Shown: positions 29,201-37,892 of the stretch, one piece after another | Numbering within the stretch: position 1 is the first letter of the stretch | Layout: every line of letters starts with the position of its first letter | Source of the DNA: Planctomycetota bacterium | Lineage (GTDB): Bacteria > Planctomycetota > UBA1135 | Direction: 5' to 3' | Assembly (NCBI GenBank): GCA_024229395.1 | Contig: JAAESM010000037.1 | Span: 30,943 to 94,942 of the forward strand | Length of the DNA: 64,000 nt | Position numbers and translations under genes: made by a program | The notes under the pieces: generated by a model | The model's input: the letters and a program-made list of their open reading frames with translations, nothing else | Told to the model about the DNA's origin: nothing | The model's database searches: none

Positions 29201-30225
29201 ATGGCAGTTATCGCCAACGTGTGTTGGATTACCCCAATTTCGACATCACCAAGCCAGTTCCGATTGGAGAAGTAGCCGCCTTGTTGTTGCGCGGCCCGAA
29301 CCAGAAGTTGCGCCTTGAGGTGATTGACCTGGAGAGTGGCGTGTCGGTGATCACACAAGACATTGACGCCGCGGCCGACCGTTATTCACCGATGGTCGCC
29401 AATGATCACTGGTTGTTCGTGCTGCAGGATTCGGTGCGCATCGTGCACCGCGTGGATCTGCACCAACAAGTGCCGGTCACCAAGATCGATCTGCCCTTCG
29501 TACCTTATTGGCCTGACCTGCAGCAAGCGCGCGCCTTCGGTGAAGGCGTGGCCATGCCAACCAACCGTTCCAATCCGAACAACAATGGTGCGCGCGGTGA
29601 CAACACCATCGCTGTGGTGCGCCCCAAACAACCGCCGCTGAAACTGTCACTCAGTGACTTGGAGTTCGGTCGACTAATCACCAAAGATGGCATCGGTTGG
29701 TGGACGCGCCCATTGCGCAATTTGCAGTCACAGATGGGCCCAATGACCCTGAACTGGTTGGAGCCTGGCACCACCAGGCCTTGGCAACACACTTTCCCGG
29801 TCAACAATGTGCGCATCCCGCAACTGATCTCGCGCTCGGCCAGTGCCGTGGCGCCTAGGGATCACCAACTGCTGGCAATCCACCCAGGAGCCCGTGATAG
29901 CGCTGAGCTGCACTGTCTGGAACTCGGCGTTGGTGCCGAACGCTGGGTCGCCACCTTGGAAGGCTTGCCATTCTCTGGCTTGGCTGACCCATTCGTGGCG
30001 CCGCAACGCGGCAGCAACGGTTGGGCAGTACTGTTACGCGAAAGCAATCAACGCCGCGCTGGCACTCGCCTGCACACCTACTTGATCGATGACTCGGGTA
30101 CCGTGGTCGACCACTACGTCACGCCAAGTCTCTCCACCAGTCGCTACGCTCAGGAACTATATTTGCTTAACGGCTTAGTCGTCCTGCGTAATGACGATCT
30201 CCTCACTCTGCTTGGAAAGAAATGA
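26203..30225 (+). CDS. Large exported PQQ-type beta-propeller protein
   Basis: 1340 residues from TTG 26203, which overlaps the previous stop (TTGA) and starts a signal peptide (KRILSFWLPACLMLATVGRA). An upstream ATG at 26131 would lie inside the previous gene. A helical N-terminal region (about 30-210) is followed by PQQ-like propeller repeats with Trp-containing strands (LPRWHFEGPL, ILWRQEVPW, RLWKSFLTS, QSLWTRTYR), then a helical-repeat stretch (about 650-880) and a second propeller-like half. No PQQ-dependent dehydrogenase active-site motif was seen, so a structural or sensing role, as in BamB-like propellers, seems more likely. It is the largest gene in the window and central to the MoxR operon. 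Confidence 0.75.
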   Translation: MKRILSFWLPACLMLATVGRAQQELPEGISLLEDRGLATKLDDARAYLAEERWEEAVGLLQEVADAEKSAVISYGGGLFTGAVHNANQLIAGLPEEAQVFRAQMLADRAKSELQEAISPPDLPLLTRIAHRYQGTPSGDQAAALLSELWRDRGYQDLAKVFGAAPLSPLLRAALPQAQPLHTVSAPVFSSIGARELPRLDSEGIQKAWSFSFKNSDALQDLGHRMAFGHGLGFATNGRSVVALDLGNGLPRWHFEGPLGWNDLGSNQDDAFSGGTSPYTMYAPVLADGILLAVIQEPIAIGRVDQYSRIDIRKMMPARRLYAFDALSGDILWRQEVPWMNEMKGQPHELAASPPAIAGGKVYLPVYSAAGTVDLSLLCLDLHTGERLWKSFLTSGTMETNLFGNILSELACPPPVADLDRVIVCSHFGTICAVDANHGQSLWTRTYRRTEVHTRQNGTVSSRKHYFRNNPMAYDGKTLVVAPIDSFFALAINAEDGGLLDLWEARADSVYGVMAHLIGMDRNGAWFSGTNVVHQPFQSSGTNRLRFSPAMYEFANSDSSNLHPGVITHSGVLAMSSRGAAILDPDNLRAQSFAIDRKTMPTTPLGPAQAIHGMVMIMTREGVHALMNPESLLDALASKKLDPGTMQELLLVLESADFDNISLGKRLARTAESLAKEERFAKFANDLKLLSGRTWLRVNETRKGLSQLGELLECPDQRLRIAAASLLLDVQSVADPESPRLEQAIMVLLNSAPQRVLTSMGNYEPFIAALERSEALVAMASRDKAKQHAELVDILLLDNAGHLQVRDQALQDWARRLLDMLLKESEMRALHQQAALDMIARSPVTDSSLRAFGATEAMQDWLREELNSSKGDKPTFKQMLNWVYRFGSSDRPWPEVAEQFRQEMPLPKLPTALDPINGIRMENSWLLHMMEADGSVYAFMQARERNLCHIVRMDSTTSELIASVRIMPGDDSLQNMTSHCHPTPSGVAILNEGRWVHISMDGSYRQRVLDYPNFDITKPVPIGEVAALLLRGPNQKLRLEVIDLESGVSVITQDIDAAADRYSPMVANDHWLFVLQDSVRIVHRVDLHQQVPVTKIDLPFVPYWPDLQQARAFGEGVAMPTNRSNPNNNGARGDNTIAVVRPKQPPLKLSLSDLEFGRLITKDGIGWWTRPLRNLQSQMGPMTLNWLEPGTTRPWQHTFPVNNVRIPQLISRSASAVAPRDHQLLAIHPGARDSAELHCLELGVGAERWVATLEGLPFSGLADPFVAPQRGSNGWAVLLRESNQRRAGTRLHTYLIDDSGTVVDHYVTPSLSTSRYAQELYLLNGLVVLRNDDLLTLLGKK

Positions 30226-31319
30226 TACTCGCTACCTGCTTGCTGCTTTTCCAGACCGCGCCCGAACCCACCGTTCCAGCCACTCCCCAAATCACGCCTC
30301 TGACTGAGGCTGGTTTCGAGGCTGCAGAACGTGGCTTGAAGTACCTCGCCTCCACCCAAGGCCCCGACGGTTCTTGGGCTGGCGACGTCGGCTACAAGCT
30401 CGAAGAGGGTTACCGCGTTTGGAACGAGGATGCTGGTCACGTTGGGGTCACAGCCTTGGCAGGCATGGCCTTCTTGGCGGGCGGTCATGTACCGGGTCGC
30501 GGGCCGTATAAGGACAACGTCGATAAGGCCATCGATTACATCATCAAGCAGGCTAAGAAAGACGGCTACATCACTGGCAACGAGACACGCCTCTACTCGC
30601 ATGCCTTCGCCACGCTGTTCCTGGCCGAGGTCTATGGCATGAGCCAGCGTGAAGACCTGCGTCCCACCTTGCAGAAAGCTGTCGACTTAATCGTGGCTAG
30701 TCAGAACAAGGAAGGCGGCTGGCGTTATCAGCCGCACGTGGCCGACGCCGACATGTCGGTGGCCGCTTGCCAAGTATTGGCCTTGCGTGCCGCGCGTAAT
30801 AAAGGCATTCAGGTTCCGATCACCACCATCGACGATGCGGTCGAGTATGTGCGCAAGAGTGCGGTACGCGACAACGATCCGAACTGGAGTCGCTCCTATC
30901 AAGCACAACCTGGTGAGTTTCGCTACCAACCTGATTTCCAGTCGCGCGCCAGCTTCCCGCTGACGGCTGCCGGCATCACCATCCTGCATGGTGCGGGCGT
31001 TTACGCCGATGCCGACATCGAGAAAGGCATGGATCGCTTGAAAGCGAGATTGAGTGCCTTCACCAAGCGTTATGGCGGCCTCGCCAATGGCCACTACTAC
31101 TTCTACTACGGCCATTACTACGCCGTGCAGGCCTTCCACATCGTCGGTGGCAAGAGCTACGAGGATTATCTCCAGGTGATCCAACGCGAGTTGCTGACCA
31201 TGCAGAAGCCCGATGGCTCGTGGCCAAACCGCACCGGCCCTGGCACCAACTACGGCACCGCCACCGCCTGCCTCATCCTGCAGATTCCTAAGGAGTATCT
31301 GCCGATCTTCCAACGTTGA
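30222..31319 (+). CDS. Prenyltransferase/squalene-oxidase-like alpha-alpha toroid protein
   Basis: 365 residues. The ATG at 30222 overlaps the propeller stop (ATGA). A short hydrophobic start (MILATCLLLF) may be a signal sequence. The rest is an alpha-alpha toroid of the terpenoid-cyclase/prenyltransferase superfamily with QW-like repeats: TQGPDGSWAG, NKEGGWRYQP and KPDGSWPNR, plus H/Y-rich helices (GHYYFYYGHYYAVQAF). The DxDD acid motif of squalene-hopene cyclases was not found. Such standalone toroid proteins are abundant in planctomycetes and have no settled function. Placement in the MoxR operon suggests binding rather than cyclase activity. Confidence 0.8.
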   Translation: MILATCLLLFQTAPEPTVPATPQITPLTEAGFEAAERGLKYLASTQGPDGSWAGDVGYKLEEGYRVWNEDAGHVGVTALAGMAFLAGGHVPGRGPYKDNVDKAIDYIIKQAKKDGYITGNETRLYSHAFATLFLAEVYGMSQREDLRPTLQKAVDLIVASQNKEGGWRYQPHVADADMSVAACQVLALRAARNKGIQVPITTIDDAVEYVRKSAVRDNDPNWSRSYQAQPGEFRYQPDFQSRASFPLTAAGITILHGAGVYADADIEKGMDRLKARLSAFTKRYGGLANGHYYFYYGHYYAVQAFHIVGGKSYEDYLQVIQRELLTMQKPDGSWPNRTGPGTNYGTATACLILQIPKEYLPIFQR

Positions 31320-33427
31320 GTAAGACCCCTCTGCCCGTCGCTATTAAGCAAGCGCTGCGCTCTTTGGAGCGCCGCCTGTTCGTGGTGTTGTTCGGCTTCG
31401 GCATCGGCCGTCTGCTGCGCAACCTCACCGTGTTGGTGCTTGCGGTCTACGCGCTGGATCGACTGCTCGCCCCGCCGGTCGCGGTGCGTTGGGTGCTGGC
31501 TGGCTTGGCGGTGCTGGTGCTGTTGTTGCGTGCCAAGCGCGACCTATTCAGCCCTCTGGCTACGCGCCCGCCACGACGCGACTTGGCCGCGATCTGGGAA
31601 TCGCGCAATCCGCAGCTTGGCGATCGCCTGGCTACCGCCGTGGATATGTATGAGCAGCAGCACAGCGCTTCGGAACCAATGGTGGAAGCCGTCACTGCAC
31701 AAGCCGAAGCCCTCTGTGGCGACTTGGATGCTCGCGCAGTCGTGCCAACCGGGCGCGCGCATCGCAGTCTACTGACCGGTACCGGCGCCATGGCCTTGTT
31801 GCTGCTTGGCGTGTGGGGATTCCCCGATGAAGCGGCGATCTTCGCACAACGCCTCAGCGGCCAAGACATCGCCTGGCCTTCCGACACCACCTTGGTGTTG
31901 CTGCCGGCTTATATCGAAGGCACCACCGATGCCGTCGCATTTGACCACGATGGCGCCGAGGAATACACCTTGGCCGTGGCGCGCGGTTCGGTGATTTCCT
32001 TGCGTATACGCGCCGAAGGAGAAGTACCTGAAACGGTACAAGCGCTCGGTTGGAGCCGCTCACGCCCGATGCACGCTCTTGGCGGCGGCGAGTTCGTGTT
32101 GCGCATGCCACCGCTGCATCAAGATGTCACCTTGGAGTTCCGTGGCGGCGATGACACCGACGGCTACCCGCGTCTGCACCTTCGCGCTGGCGACGCCCCT
32201 GGCTTGGCTTCTTGGACGGTCAATACGCAACCACCGAGTTACACCGGCTTGCCCGGTGAGAGTGGTAACTTCCAGGAGTTGCGCGCCTTGCGTGGCACCC
32301 AAGTCTCGATTGACTTCGAACCGAACCGCGAGACTACCGAAGTGGAAGCTGTCTTCCTGGATGGAAAGCGTCAGCCACTCACTGCTGGAGAAGATGATCA
32401 ATATCGCTTCGACTTCATGGTGGAAGCATCCGGTGAAGTGCGTTTGTCGATGGTCGGCCCCGATGGCTTCCGCAACGACAAGGCTGGCATCCTGAAATGG
32501 ACAGCAACGCCCGACCGCAATCCTGAACCGGAAGTGTTGTTCCCATCGGAACGTTGGCTGACGGTTCCTGGTGGCAGCGTGCCATTAGTTGTGAATGCGA
32601 TGGACGACTTTGGTTTGTCCGACGTGACTTTGGTGCGTCATAGCGATGGCCAAGAAGATCATGCCATCGAATTGAACTCAGTCCAACAACAGACAGAGTT
32701 CCGCCAAGTGTTACGCGTACCGGCACCGGATTCCTTCTCCGGTGAATCTTTTGAAGCGAACCGTTATCGCTTCCTGTTCAGCGCCAGCGATGCCGCCGAG
32801 CCGGTCAACAACACCGCTACGGTCAAGTCGCCATGGATTGAAGTGGTGCCCATGGAAACTGAGGAGCAACGGCTGGCCGAGCGGATCATTGCTCTACGCG
32901 AAGACCTGGAAGGCCTGCGCGATCGCAGCGCTGGCTTTGCCGATGACACCACCGCCCCACCGAGTGCCCAACAAACGCGGCGTTTGGTGCGTGAGTTGGA
33001 CAGTGCCCTGGGCGAGGCCGAAGGCTTCTTGCTCGAGCGTCTCTACTCCAATCTTGATCGTCAGACTGCCGCCTTGTTGCCAGTCTGCGAACAGCTGCTT
33101 GGCAATGGTCGTCCACGCCCTGGTGCCTTGACCGACGCAATCTCAAGCTCCACTGCGGCTGCCCCATTGGACCGCTCCGGCATGCTGCTGGACCTGTGCA
33201 ATGCACTGCGCTTGGCGCAAATTGGCCCCGCTGCTGAGATGCTGCTTGGCGCCAACCAAAACCAATCAAACGCCGTAGCAGCGGCGAATCTGCGCGATGA
33301 CCTGGATGCGATTCTGGAGATTCTGCTCTCCTGGGAAGACTACAACAGCGCAATTAACCTGTTGCGGGATCTTCTCGAACGTCAACGCGGACTTTATCTT
33401 CGAACCCGAGAAGCTTCTGAACGATAA
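31316..33427 (+). CDS. DUF4175-like multi-domain membrane protein
   Basis: 703 residues from TTG 31316, overlapping the toroid gene stop (TTGA). The N-terminal part has two adjacent membrane helices (about 31-48 and 54-72) and a third at about 150-168. This pattern, with LAAIWESRNPQLGDRLATA between, recalls DUF4175 proteins. The large middle part (about 190-510) has Ig-like strand patterns (PPSYTGLPGESGNF; DDFGLSDVTLV). The C-terminal 190 residues are mostly helical and acidic. No enzyme motif is seen. It likely sits in the inner membrane with an extracytoplasmic body and may interact with the coiled-coil protein encoded next. Confidence 0.65.
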   Translation: MSKTPLPVAIKQALRSLERRLFVVLFGFGIGRLLRNLTVLVLAVYALDRLLAPPVAVRWVLAGLAVLVLLLRAKRDLFSPLATRPPRRDLAAIWESRNPQLGDRLATAVDMYEQQHSASEPMVEAVTAQAEALCGDLDARAVVPTGRAHRSLLTGTGAMALLLLGVWGFPDEAAIFAQRLSGQDIAWPSDTTLVLLPAYIEGTTDAVAFDHDGAEEYTLAVARGSVISLRIRAEGEVPETVQALGWSRSRPMHALGGGEFVLRMPPLHQDVTLEFRGGDDTDGYPRLHLRAGDAPGLASWTVNTQPPSYTGLPGESGNFQELRALRGTQVSIDFEPNRETTEVEAVFLDGKRQPLTAGEDDQYRFDFMVEASGEVRLSMVGPDGFRNDKAGILKWTATPDRNPEPEVLFPSERWLTVPGGSVPLVVNAMDDFGLSDVTLVRHSDGQEDHAIELNSVQQQTEFRQVLRVPAPDSFSGESFEANRYRFLFSASDAAEPVNNTATVKSPWIEVVPMETEEQRLAERIIALREDLEGLRDRSAGFADDTTAPPSAQQTRRLVRELDSALGEAEGFLLERLYSNLDRQTAALLPVCEQLLGNGRPRPGALTDAISSSTAAAPLDRSGMLLDLCNALRLAQIGPAAEMLLGANQNQSNAVAAANLRDDLDAILEILLSWEDYNSAINLLRDLLERQRGLYLRTREASER

Positions 33428-33436
33428 TCAAAATAG

Positions 33437-35137
33437 ATGCTAAGTGCTCTTCTGCTCGCCACCTTTACCACCTGTGCGCTCCCGATGCCGCAACAGGACC
33501 CGGTCGAATTCGATCGCTTGGCAAGTGAACAGCGCCAGGTCGCGGAGCAACTACGTCGGCTGGAATCCCTGCTTGGCGTGTTGGAGCAGCGTGATCGCGA
33601 TGAAGGTCGTGATGAACGCGCCGATCTACTGAAGCTGGCTGCTACGCGACTGAGCGCTTCCGAGGCCACCGGTGATCTTGCCGCTGTGGTGGAGGGTGTC
33701 GCGCGCGAGATCGCGTCGATGCATTCCGGCGACGCTCTCGAGGCGCAACAAGAGTTGATCGAGACCTTGCAGGAGCTGTTGGATTTCTTGATCGACAATG
33801 AGCGCAAGGAGCGCGAGATTTTGCAGATGAAGTCCTTGGAGGAGCGTGCGGCCGCGCTTGAGGAATTCATTGCCGCGCAGAAGTTGTTGCTGGAGCAAAC
33901 CGAGGAACTGAAGTCAAAGACCGATGGCAGTAAGTCCGCCGATGGCAAGCCGGGAGAACAGGGCGAGCAGAACGAAAACGGTGAGCAGGGCGAGAACGAA
34001 AGCGAAGCTGAAACTGAAAGCGGCGAGCAAAGCGAAAGCGAGAGCGGCGAGAAGGGTGAGAACAACGAAGGCGAGCAAAACGAAAGTGATCCCAACGCTG
34101 AACAGAACAGCGAGGCCGATCAAGAGTTAGAGCAACTGCGTCAGGAGTTGGCTGAGCTGCAAAGCGAACTGGCCGACAAGCTTGAGCAGTTCAACAAGGA
34201 GCAACAACGCTCCAGTGGTCGCAAGTCGGAGAGTTCCGAGCAGGCACAAGATGCCGCCGAAGACGCTGGCAAGGAATTGCGTGAGCAATCCGCTGAGACC
34301 TCGCCGAAGTCCCCTAGCGAACAGTTGGAAGAAGCGATCGAGCAGCAGAAGGAGGCGCTGAAGAATCTCGAGTCGGCCAAGGAGCAGACCGAGCAACAAC
34401 TGAATCAATCGCAGAAGACCGAGCGCGAAGAGATGCTGCTCAACGTCGAAGAAGAGGCCAAGGCCATCCTTGAGAAGCACCGCGAGATCACCGCCTTGTT
34501 GGATGAGATCTCCGTGCAGGTCGGCGAATCCGTCGTGCCACGCAGCGCACGCGCCAAGTTACGTCAGGCTGCAAAAGAGCAGCAGGAACTGTCGGAAGCC
34601 GCCGACAAGATGGTGTTGATGATCGACCAAGCGGGCGCTGACAGCTTCCCGTTCTACATCAACCTACTTGCTCAAGATCACATCCGATTGGCCAAGCAGA
34701 TCGGCCCACCGCGTTATCAAGTCAACGCCAGTGCATTGCACATCAGCAATGACCTGACCAACGGTTGGGTACAGTTGATTGACGCGATCCGTACAGAACG
34801 TGAGCGCATACGTCGCCAGCTCGAAGAGGAGATGAAGCCGCCGAATCAGGAGGGCGCGCCAGAAGAAGGTGAGCAAGAAAAACAGGAGAAGCCGCTGGTC
34901 GACTTCGCCCTGGAACTGCAACTACTGAAGCGCATGCAGGGTTCAATCACGGAACAACTGCTGATGTTGCATGAGCGTCAGATCGCCTATCAGCAGGCCG
35001 GCATCGATATGGGCCCCGAAGAGATCGCCGAGTTGGAGTTGCTGTTGGATCGCCAGAAGAGCCTGCAGCTGCAGTTCGAATCGATGGTGGATCGCCTAAG
35101 TGGAATCGAAGAAGCCGCCGAAGTGGAGGATGCATAG
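33437..35137 (+). CDS. Exported acidic coiled-coil protein
   Basis: 566 residues with a short N-terminal signal sequence (LSALLLATFTTCALP). Two long coiled-coil regions (about 20-155 and 215-390) flank a low-complexity block of Glu, Gln, Ser, Gly and Asn (about 160-225; for example EQGEQNENGEQGENESEAE). The C-terminal part (about 400-560) is helical with less extreme composition. The domain order, long helices after an Ig-type membrane protein, resembles the C-terminal half of full-length DUF4175 proteins, so this gene and the previous one may be a split version of one protein. It is nine bases after the previous gene. Confidence 0.6.
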   Translation: MLSALLLATFTTCALPMPQQDPVEFDRLASEQRQVAEQLRRLESLLGVLEQRDRDEGRDERADLLKLAATRLSASEATGDLAAVVEGVAREIASMHSGDALEAQQELIETLQELLDFLIDNERKEREILQMKSLEERAAALEEFIAAQKLLLEQTEELKSKTDGSKSADGKPGEQGEQNENGEQGENESEAETESGEQSESESGEKGENNEGEQNESDPNAEQNSEADQELEQLRQELAELQSELADKLEQFNKEQQRSSGRKSESSEQAQDAAEDAGKELREQSAETSPKSPSEQLEEAIEQQKEALKNLESAKEQTEQQLNQSQKTEREEMLLNVEEEAKAILEKHREITALLDEISVQVGESVVPRSARAKLRQAAKEQQELSEAADKMVLMIDQAGADSFPFYINLLAQDHIRLAKQIGPPRYQVNASALHISNDLTNGWVQLIDAIRTERERIRRQLEEEMKPPNQEGAPEEGEQEKQEKPLVDFALELQLLKRMQGSITEQLLMLHERQIAYQQAGIDMGPEEIAELELLLDRQKSLQLQFESMVDRLSGIEEAAEVEDA

Positions 35138-35752
35138 ATGATTTTGCTTCCAATGCTCGTTCTTGCCTTGTGGCAGGATCCCGTTCCGGAGCAACCGGCT
35201 CCCGATCAGCCCACTCCAGAGCAACCGGCTCCCGATCAGGCTGATCCGCAGGACCCGACTCCTGGCCAAGCTGAACCTCAAGATCCCAATAAGGTCACGA
35301 TGAAAGAGGTCGAGGCCAAACTCGCGCAAGTCACGGCAACATATGCCGACGCCGACCGCAGCCTGACCAAGTCGGTGGACAACCCCGATGCTCTACTGGC
35401 AGAAGCTGCCGCTGTGGCGGAACGCCTGGTCAAGGAGATGGAAGAGCTGCTCGCAGTCCTACCCGATCCTCCGCCGCCGCCACCGAACGAGTCAAAGGAT
35501 CCCCCGCCTCCGAATGAGCAGGCACAGGATCGCCCGCCGCCAAAGGACATGCCCAAGAACCAGACGCAACCCACGCCTTTGCGTGACATGCCGTTGAGTG
35601 AGTTCCTGCGCGATCCGCGCGATGGCACTTGGGGTAAGTTGCCGCCACGTCTGCAGCAGACCATTGATAACGCCTCGGCCGAAGACGTGCCGTTGCGTTA
35701 TCGCCGCTGGTTGGTGGAGTATCACCGCCAGGGCATTCGCGACAACCAGTAG
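35138..35752 (+). CDS. Small Pro-rich exported protein closing the MoxR operon
   Basis: 204 residues, starting directly after the previous stop. After MILLPMLVLALW comes a Pro/Gln/Asp repeat region (EQPAPDQP twice; a 21-base exact direct repeat at 35189-35209 and 35219-35239). A helical segment follows (about 50-105), then a second Pro-rich block (PDPPPPPPNE). The last 60 residues are a compact region with LRDMPLSEFLRDPRDGTWGKLPPRLQQTIDNA and RRWLVEYHRQ. That ending recalls the C-terminal tail of other planctomycete MoxR-cluster proteins. Function unknown. Pro-rich spacers suggest spanning of a periplasmic distance. Confidence 0.6.
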   Translation: MILLPMLVLALWQDPVPEQPAPDQPTPEQPAPDQADPQDPTPGQAEPQDPNKVTMKEVEAKLAQVTATYADADRSLTKSVDNPDALLAEAAAVAERLVKEMEELLAVLPDPPPPPPNESKDPPPPNEQAQDRPPPKDMPKNQTQPTPLRDMPLSEFLRDPRDGTWGKLPPRLQQTIDNASAEDVPLRYRRWLVEYHRQGIRDNQ

Positions 35753-35815
35753 TTGCTGTTCGGCGGAGTCAGAGGCCGCTCTCGAACGGGTTCTCCTCGA
35801 GCGGGTTCAACCGAA

Positions 35816-36604
35816 CTAACCTGCGACTGCGCCGCAGATGTAGGAACGCACGGAGCAGCGTTCGTAGCCGTGGCTCAATACCAGTTGCACCAGGGCTTCC
35901 TCTTCGGAATAAGCGCGTTCCAGCTCTTGCTCGGCGAACTCGAGAATCATGCGATTCTTCGCCACATGACGCGCGCGCAGGATGTTGTAGCCGCGGCTCT
36001 TCAGTTCGGCCTCGATCAACTCGATGCGCTCCAAGTCGGCCACATCGACCGGTACTCCGGTTTTAACGCGTGAAGCCAAACATGGTGCTGCCGGCTTTTC
36101 AGCAACGCTAAGCCCAACATCCCGTGCGTAAGCGCGGATCGCCTCCTTATCCCAACCAGCCTCGCGTAAAGGCGCGAGTATGCCGCGGTTGGTGGCACTC
36201 TTGGACCCTGGGCGGTTGTCGCCGACATCGCTGACGTTCTCGCCGTAGGCCACCTTCCATCCCTGCCGTTCGGCATAAACCTGGGCATGCGTGAACAATT
36301 GTTCCTTACACCAAAAACAACGATCGCCGCGGTTGGCTTTGTAGCGATGATCTTCGGCCTCGCAGGTATGCAACTCGACCAGTTCAACGCCTTGGGATTC
36401 GGCAATGTCGCGGGCATCCTGCAGTTCTGCTTGGGCAAGCGAAGGGCTGACGGCGATTGCCGCAAGCACCGAATCTGTACCCAAGGTCTGCGCCGCTGCA
36501 GCAAGCAACACTGCTGAATCCACTCCACCGGAGATGGTCACGACAAGGCCTGATGCCTGCTGCAACTGATGCTGCAGCGCGGGTAGGTCATACGGTGGTG
36601 TCAC
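35816..36604 (-). CDS. larE: ATP-dependent sacrificial sulfur transferase, LarE family
   Basis: 262 residues from GTG 36604, overlapping the gamma-carbonic-anhydrase-like stop by four bases (GTGA). The PP-loop SGGVDS at 25-30 binds ATP. Cys175 in PAAPCLASR matches the cysteine that LarE sacrifices as a sulfur donor when building the nickel-pincer cofactor of lactate racemase. An additional RCFWCK pair (Cys96, Cys99) might hold a metal or cluster. LarB, LarC and LarA are not in the window, so the cofactor role is not confirmed here. Other sulfur-transfer roles for this family are possible. Confidence 0.85.
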   Translation of the reverse strand: MTPPYDLPALQHQLQQASGLVVTISGGVDSAVLLAAAAQTLGTDSVLAAIAVSPSLAQAELQDARDIAESQGVELVELHTCEAEDHRYKANRGDRCFWCKEQLFTHAQVYAERQGWKVAYGENVSDVGDNRPGSKSATNRGILAPLREAGWDKEAIRAYARDVGLSVAEKPAAPCLASRVKTGVPVDVADLERIELIEAELKSRGYNILRARHVAKNRMILEFAEQELERAYSEEEALVQLVLSHGYERCSVRSYICGAVAG

Positions 36605-37125
36605 GCGAGGTAACTCTCTCCAGTTTCGATGTAGTGCGGTACTGAGTGCGCCATGAAGGCGACTTCCTTATCGGTGATCTCACGAATCACGCGAGCGGGA
36701 ACACCAGCGACCAAAGTGCGCGCTGGCACCTCGAAGTTCTCCTTCACCAAGGAACCTGCAGCAACCACCGCGCCATCGCCGATCTTCGCACCGCCTAAGA
36801 CGGTGGCACCCATGCCGATCAACACGCCATTGCCAACTTCCACGCAGTGCAGGATCGCGCCGTGACCGATGGTGCAATCACTGCCGATCGTCTGTGCGGC
36901 ACCAGTATCACAGTGGATGATGCAACCATCTTGGATGTTGGTGCGTGGACCAATTTTGATCGGTGCATCATCACCACGGATGATCGAACCAAACCAAACG
37001 GTGACGTCTTCACCGAGTTCAACATCGCCAGTAACGATAGTGCCTTGAGCAACCATCGCGCCACCAGGTACACGCTTCATCAAACCGCGACGCGGCGTCG
37101 GAAAGGGAGGTTCCGTTTCGGTCAT
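36601..37125 (-). CDS. Gamma-carbonic anhydrase-like hexapeptide protein
   Basis: 174 residues from the ATG at 37125. An upstream ATG at 37170 would overlap the CPBP gene. The protein is a left-handed beta-helix with hexapeptide repeats (VELGED, VTVWFG, GSIIRGD and so on). Three histidines, His71 (IIHCD), His88 (IGHGA) and His93 (LHCVE), match the zinc ligands of gamma-carbonic anhydrases. The proton-shuttle loop of the archaeal Cam enzyme is absent, as in the YrdA/PaaY group, so catalytic activity is uncertain. It overlaps larE and lies seven bases after the CPBP protease. Confidence 0.9.
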   Translation of the reverse strand: MTETEPPFPTPRRGLMKRVPGGAMVAQGTIVTGDVELGEDVTVWFGSIIRGDDAPIKIGPRTNIQDGCIIHCDTGAAQTIGSDCTIGHGAILHCVEVGNGVLIGMGATVLGGAKIGDGAVVAAGSLVKENFEVPARTLVAGVPARVIREITDKEVAFMAHSVPHYIETGESYLA

Positions 37126-37132
37126 TCGCTGA

Positions 37133-37885
37133 TTATGCCATAGCAAGGAAGACTGCATTGTGAATCCCATGCACCAACATGCACAAGCGCAGATCGCCGC
37201 CGCGCCAATCCAACCAAGCGAGCATTACGCCGAGGTAAAAAGCGATGATCCACATGCCTGGATTGTGCGCCAGGGCGAACATCAGCGAAGAAGCCAAAAG
37301 GGCGCCAAGCGTACTGAACCGCCGTTTTGCATCAGTCTGCGGTTTACTCGCAATCAACATGCGGAACAAATAACCACGAAAGAGTACCTCTTCCAAAACC
37401 GGCATAATCAGCACGATCACGGGCGCAATCCACACCATCTGTGCATGTGGAAGTTGCCAGAAATCGATAGCGACGGGGTTGCCAGACACGCCTTCAAAGA
37501 CATGCTGGAAAAGGAAGTCATTAATTCGGATTAAGCCGACCAAGCCTGGCAAGGAAGCGATCCAAATCTTGACAGCCCAACTCCAGCGCCTGAGAAACAC
37601 CCCAGGCAAAAACCATCCGACGCGCCCACCGACCACACGCAGATAACCAATCGCCGCCAAAGCTTGAGCGATCAAGTGCAAGGCCATCGGTAAGCGATTG
37701 TTGACCGCCCAACTGACCAACAACGCTGCGATTAAGGCACCAAGCAGATGGCGTATCGGCAGGTCACAACCGGCAGCGACCTCACGACCTTGTTGGCCGA
37801 GACTCGACAACGCAATCCCAGTCACGAGCAGTAACAGGCCACCGCTAAATAGCAGCCATGCAAACTCGAGACTGAGTTCGATCAA
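37133..37885 (-). CDS. CPBP family intramembrane glutamic endopeptidase
   Basis: 250 residues starting at TTG 37885, with about seven hydrophobic segments. The ABI/CAAX-type active-site motifs are present: EEVLFRGYLFR (Glu-Glu-x3-Arg) near 165-175, a His in MFALAHNPG and a His in MLVHGIHNAVF. These proteases cleave within the membrane. Bacterial substrates are mostly unknown, though some members protect against bacteriocins. It is seven bases from thiG on one side and from the carbonic-anhydrase-like gene on the other. Confidence 0.85.
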   Translation of the reverse strand: MIELSLEFAWLLFSGGLLLLVTGIALSSLGQQGREVAAGCDLPIRHLLGALIAALLVSWAVNNRLPMALHLIAQALAAIGYLRVVGGRVGWFLPGVFLRRWSWAVKIWIASLPGLVGLIRINDFLFQHVFEGVSGNPVAIDFWQLPHAQMVWIAPVIVLIMPVLEEVLFRGYLFRMLIASKPQTDAKRRFSTLGALLASSLMFALAHNPGMWIIAFYLGVMLAWLDWRGGDLRLCMLVHGIHNAVFLAMA

Positions 37886-37892
37886 CGGCGGC

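Noticed and set aside
35753..35815. Terminator between the MoxR operon and larE
   Set aside because: Only a short direct repeat (CGGGTTC twice) and a 4-bp stem are seen, without a T-run; not enough to call.
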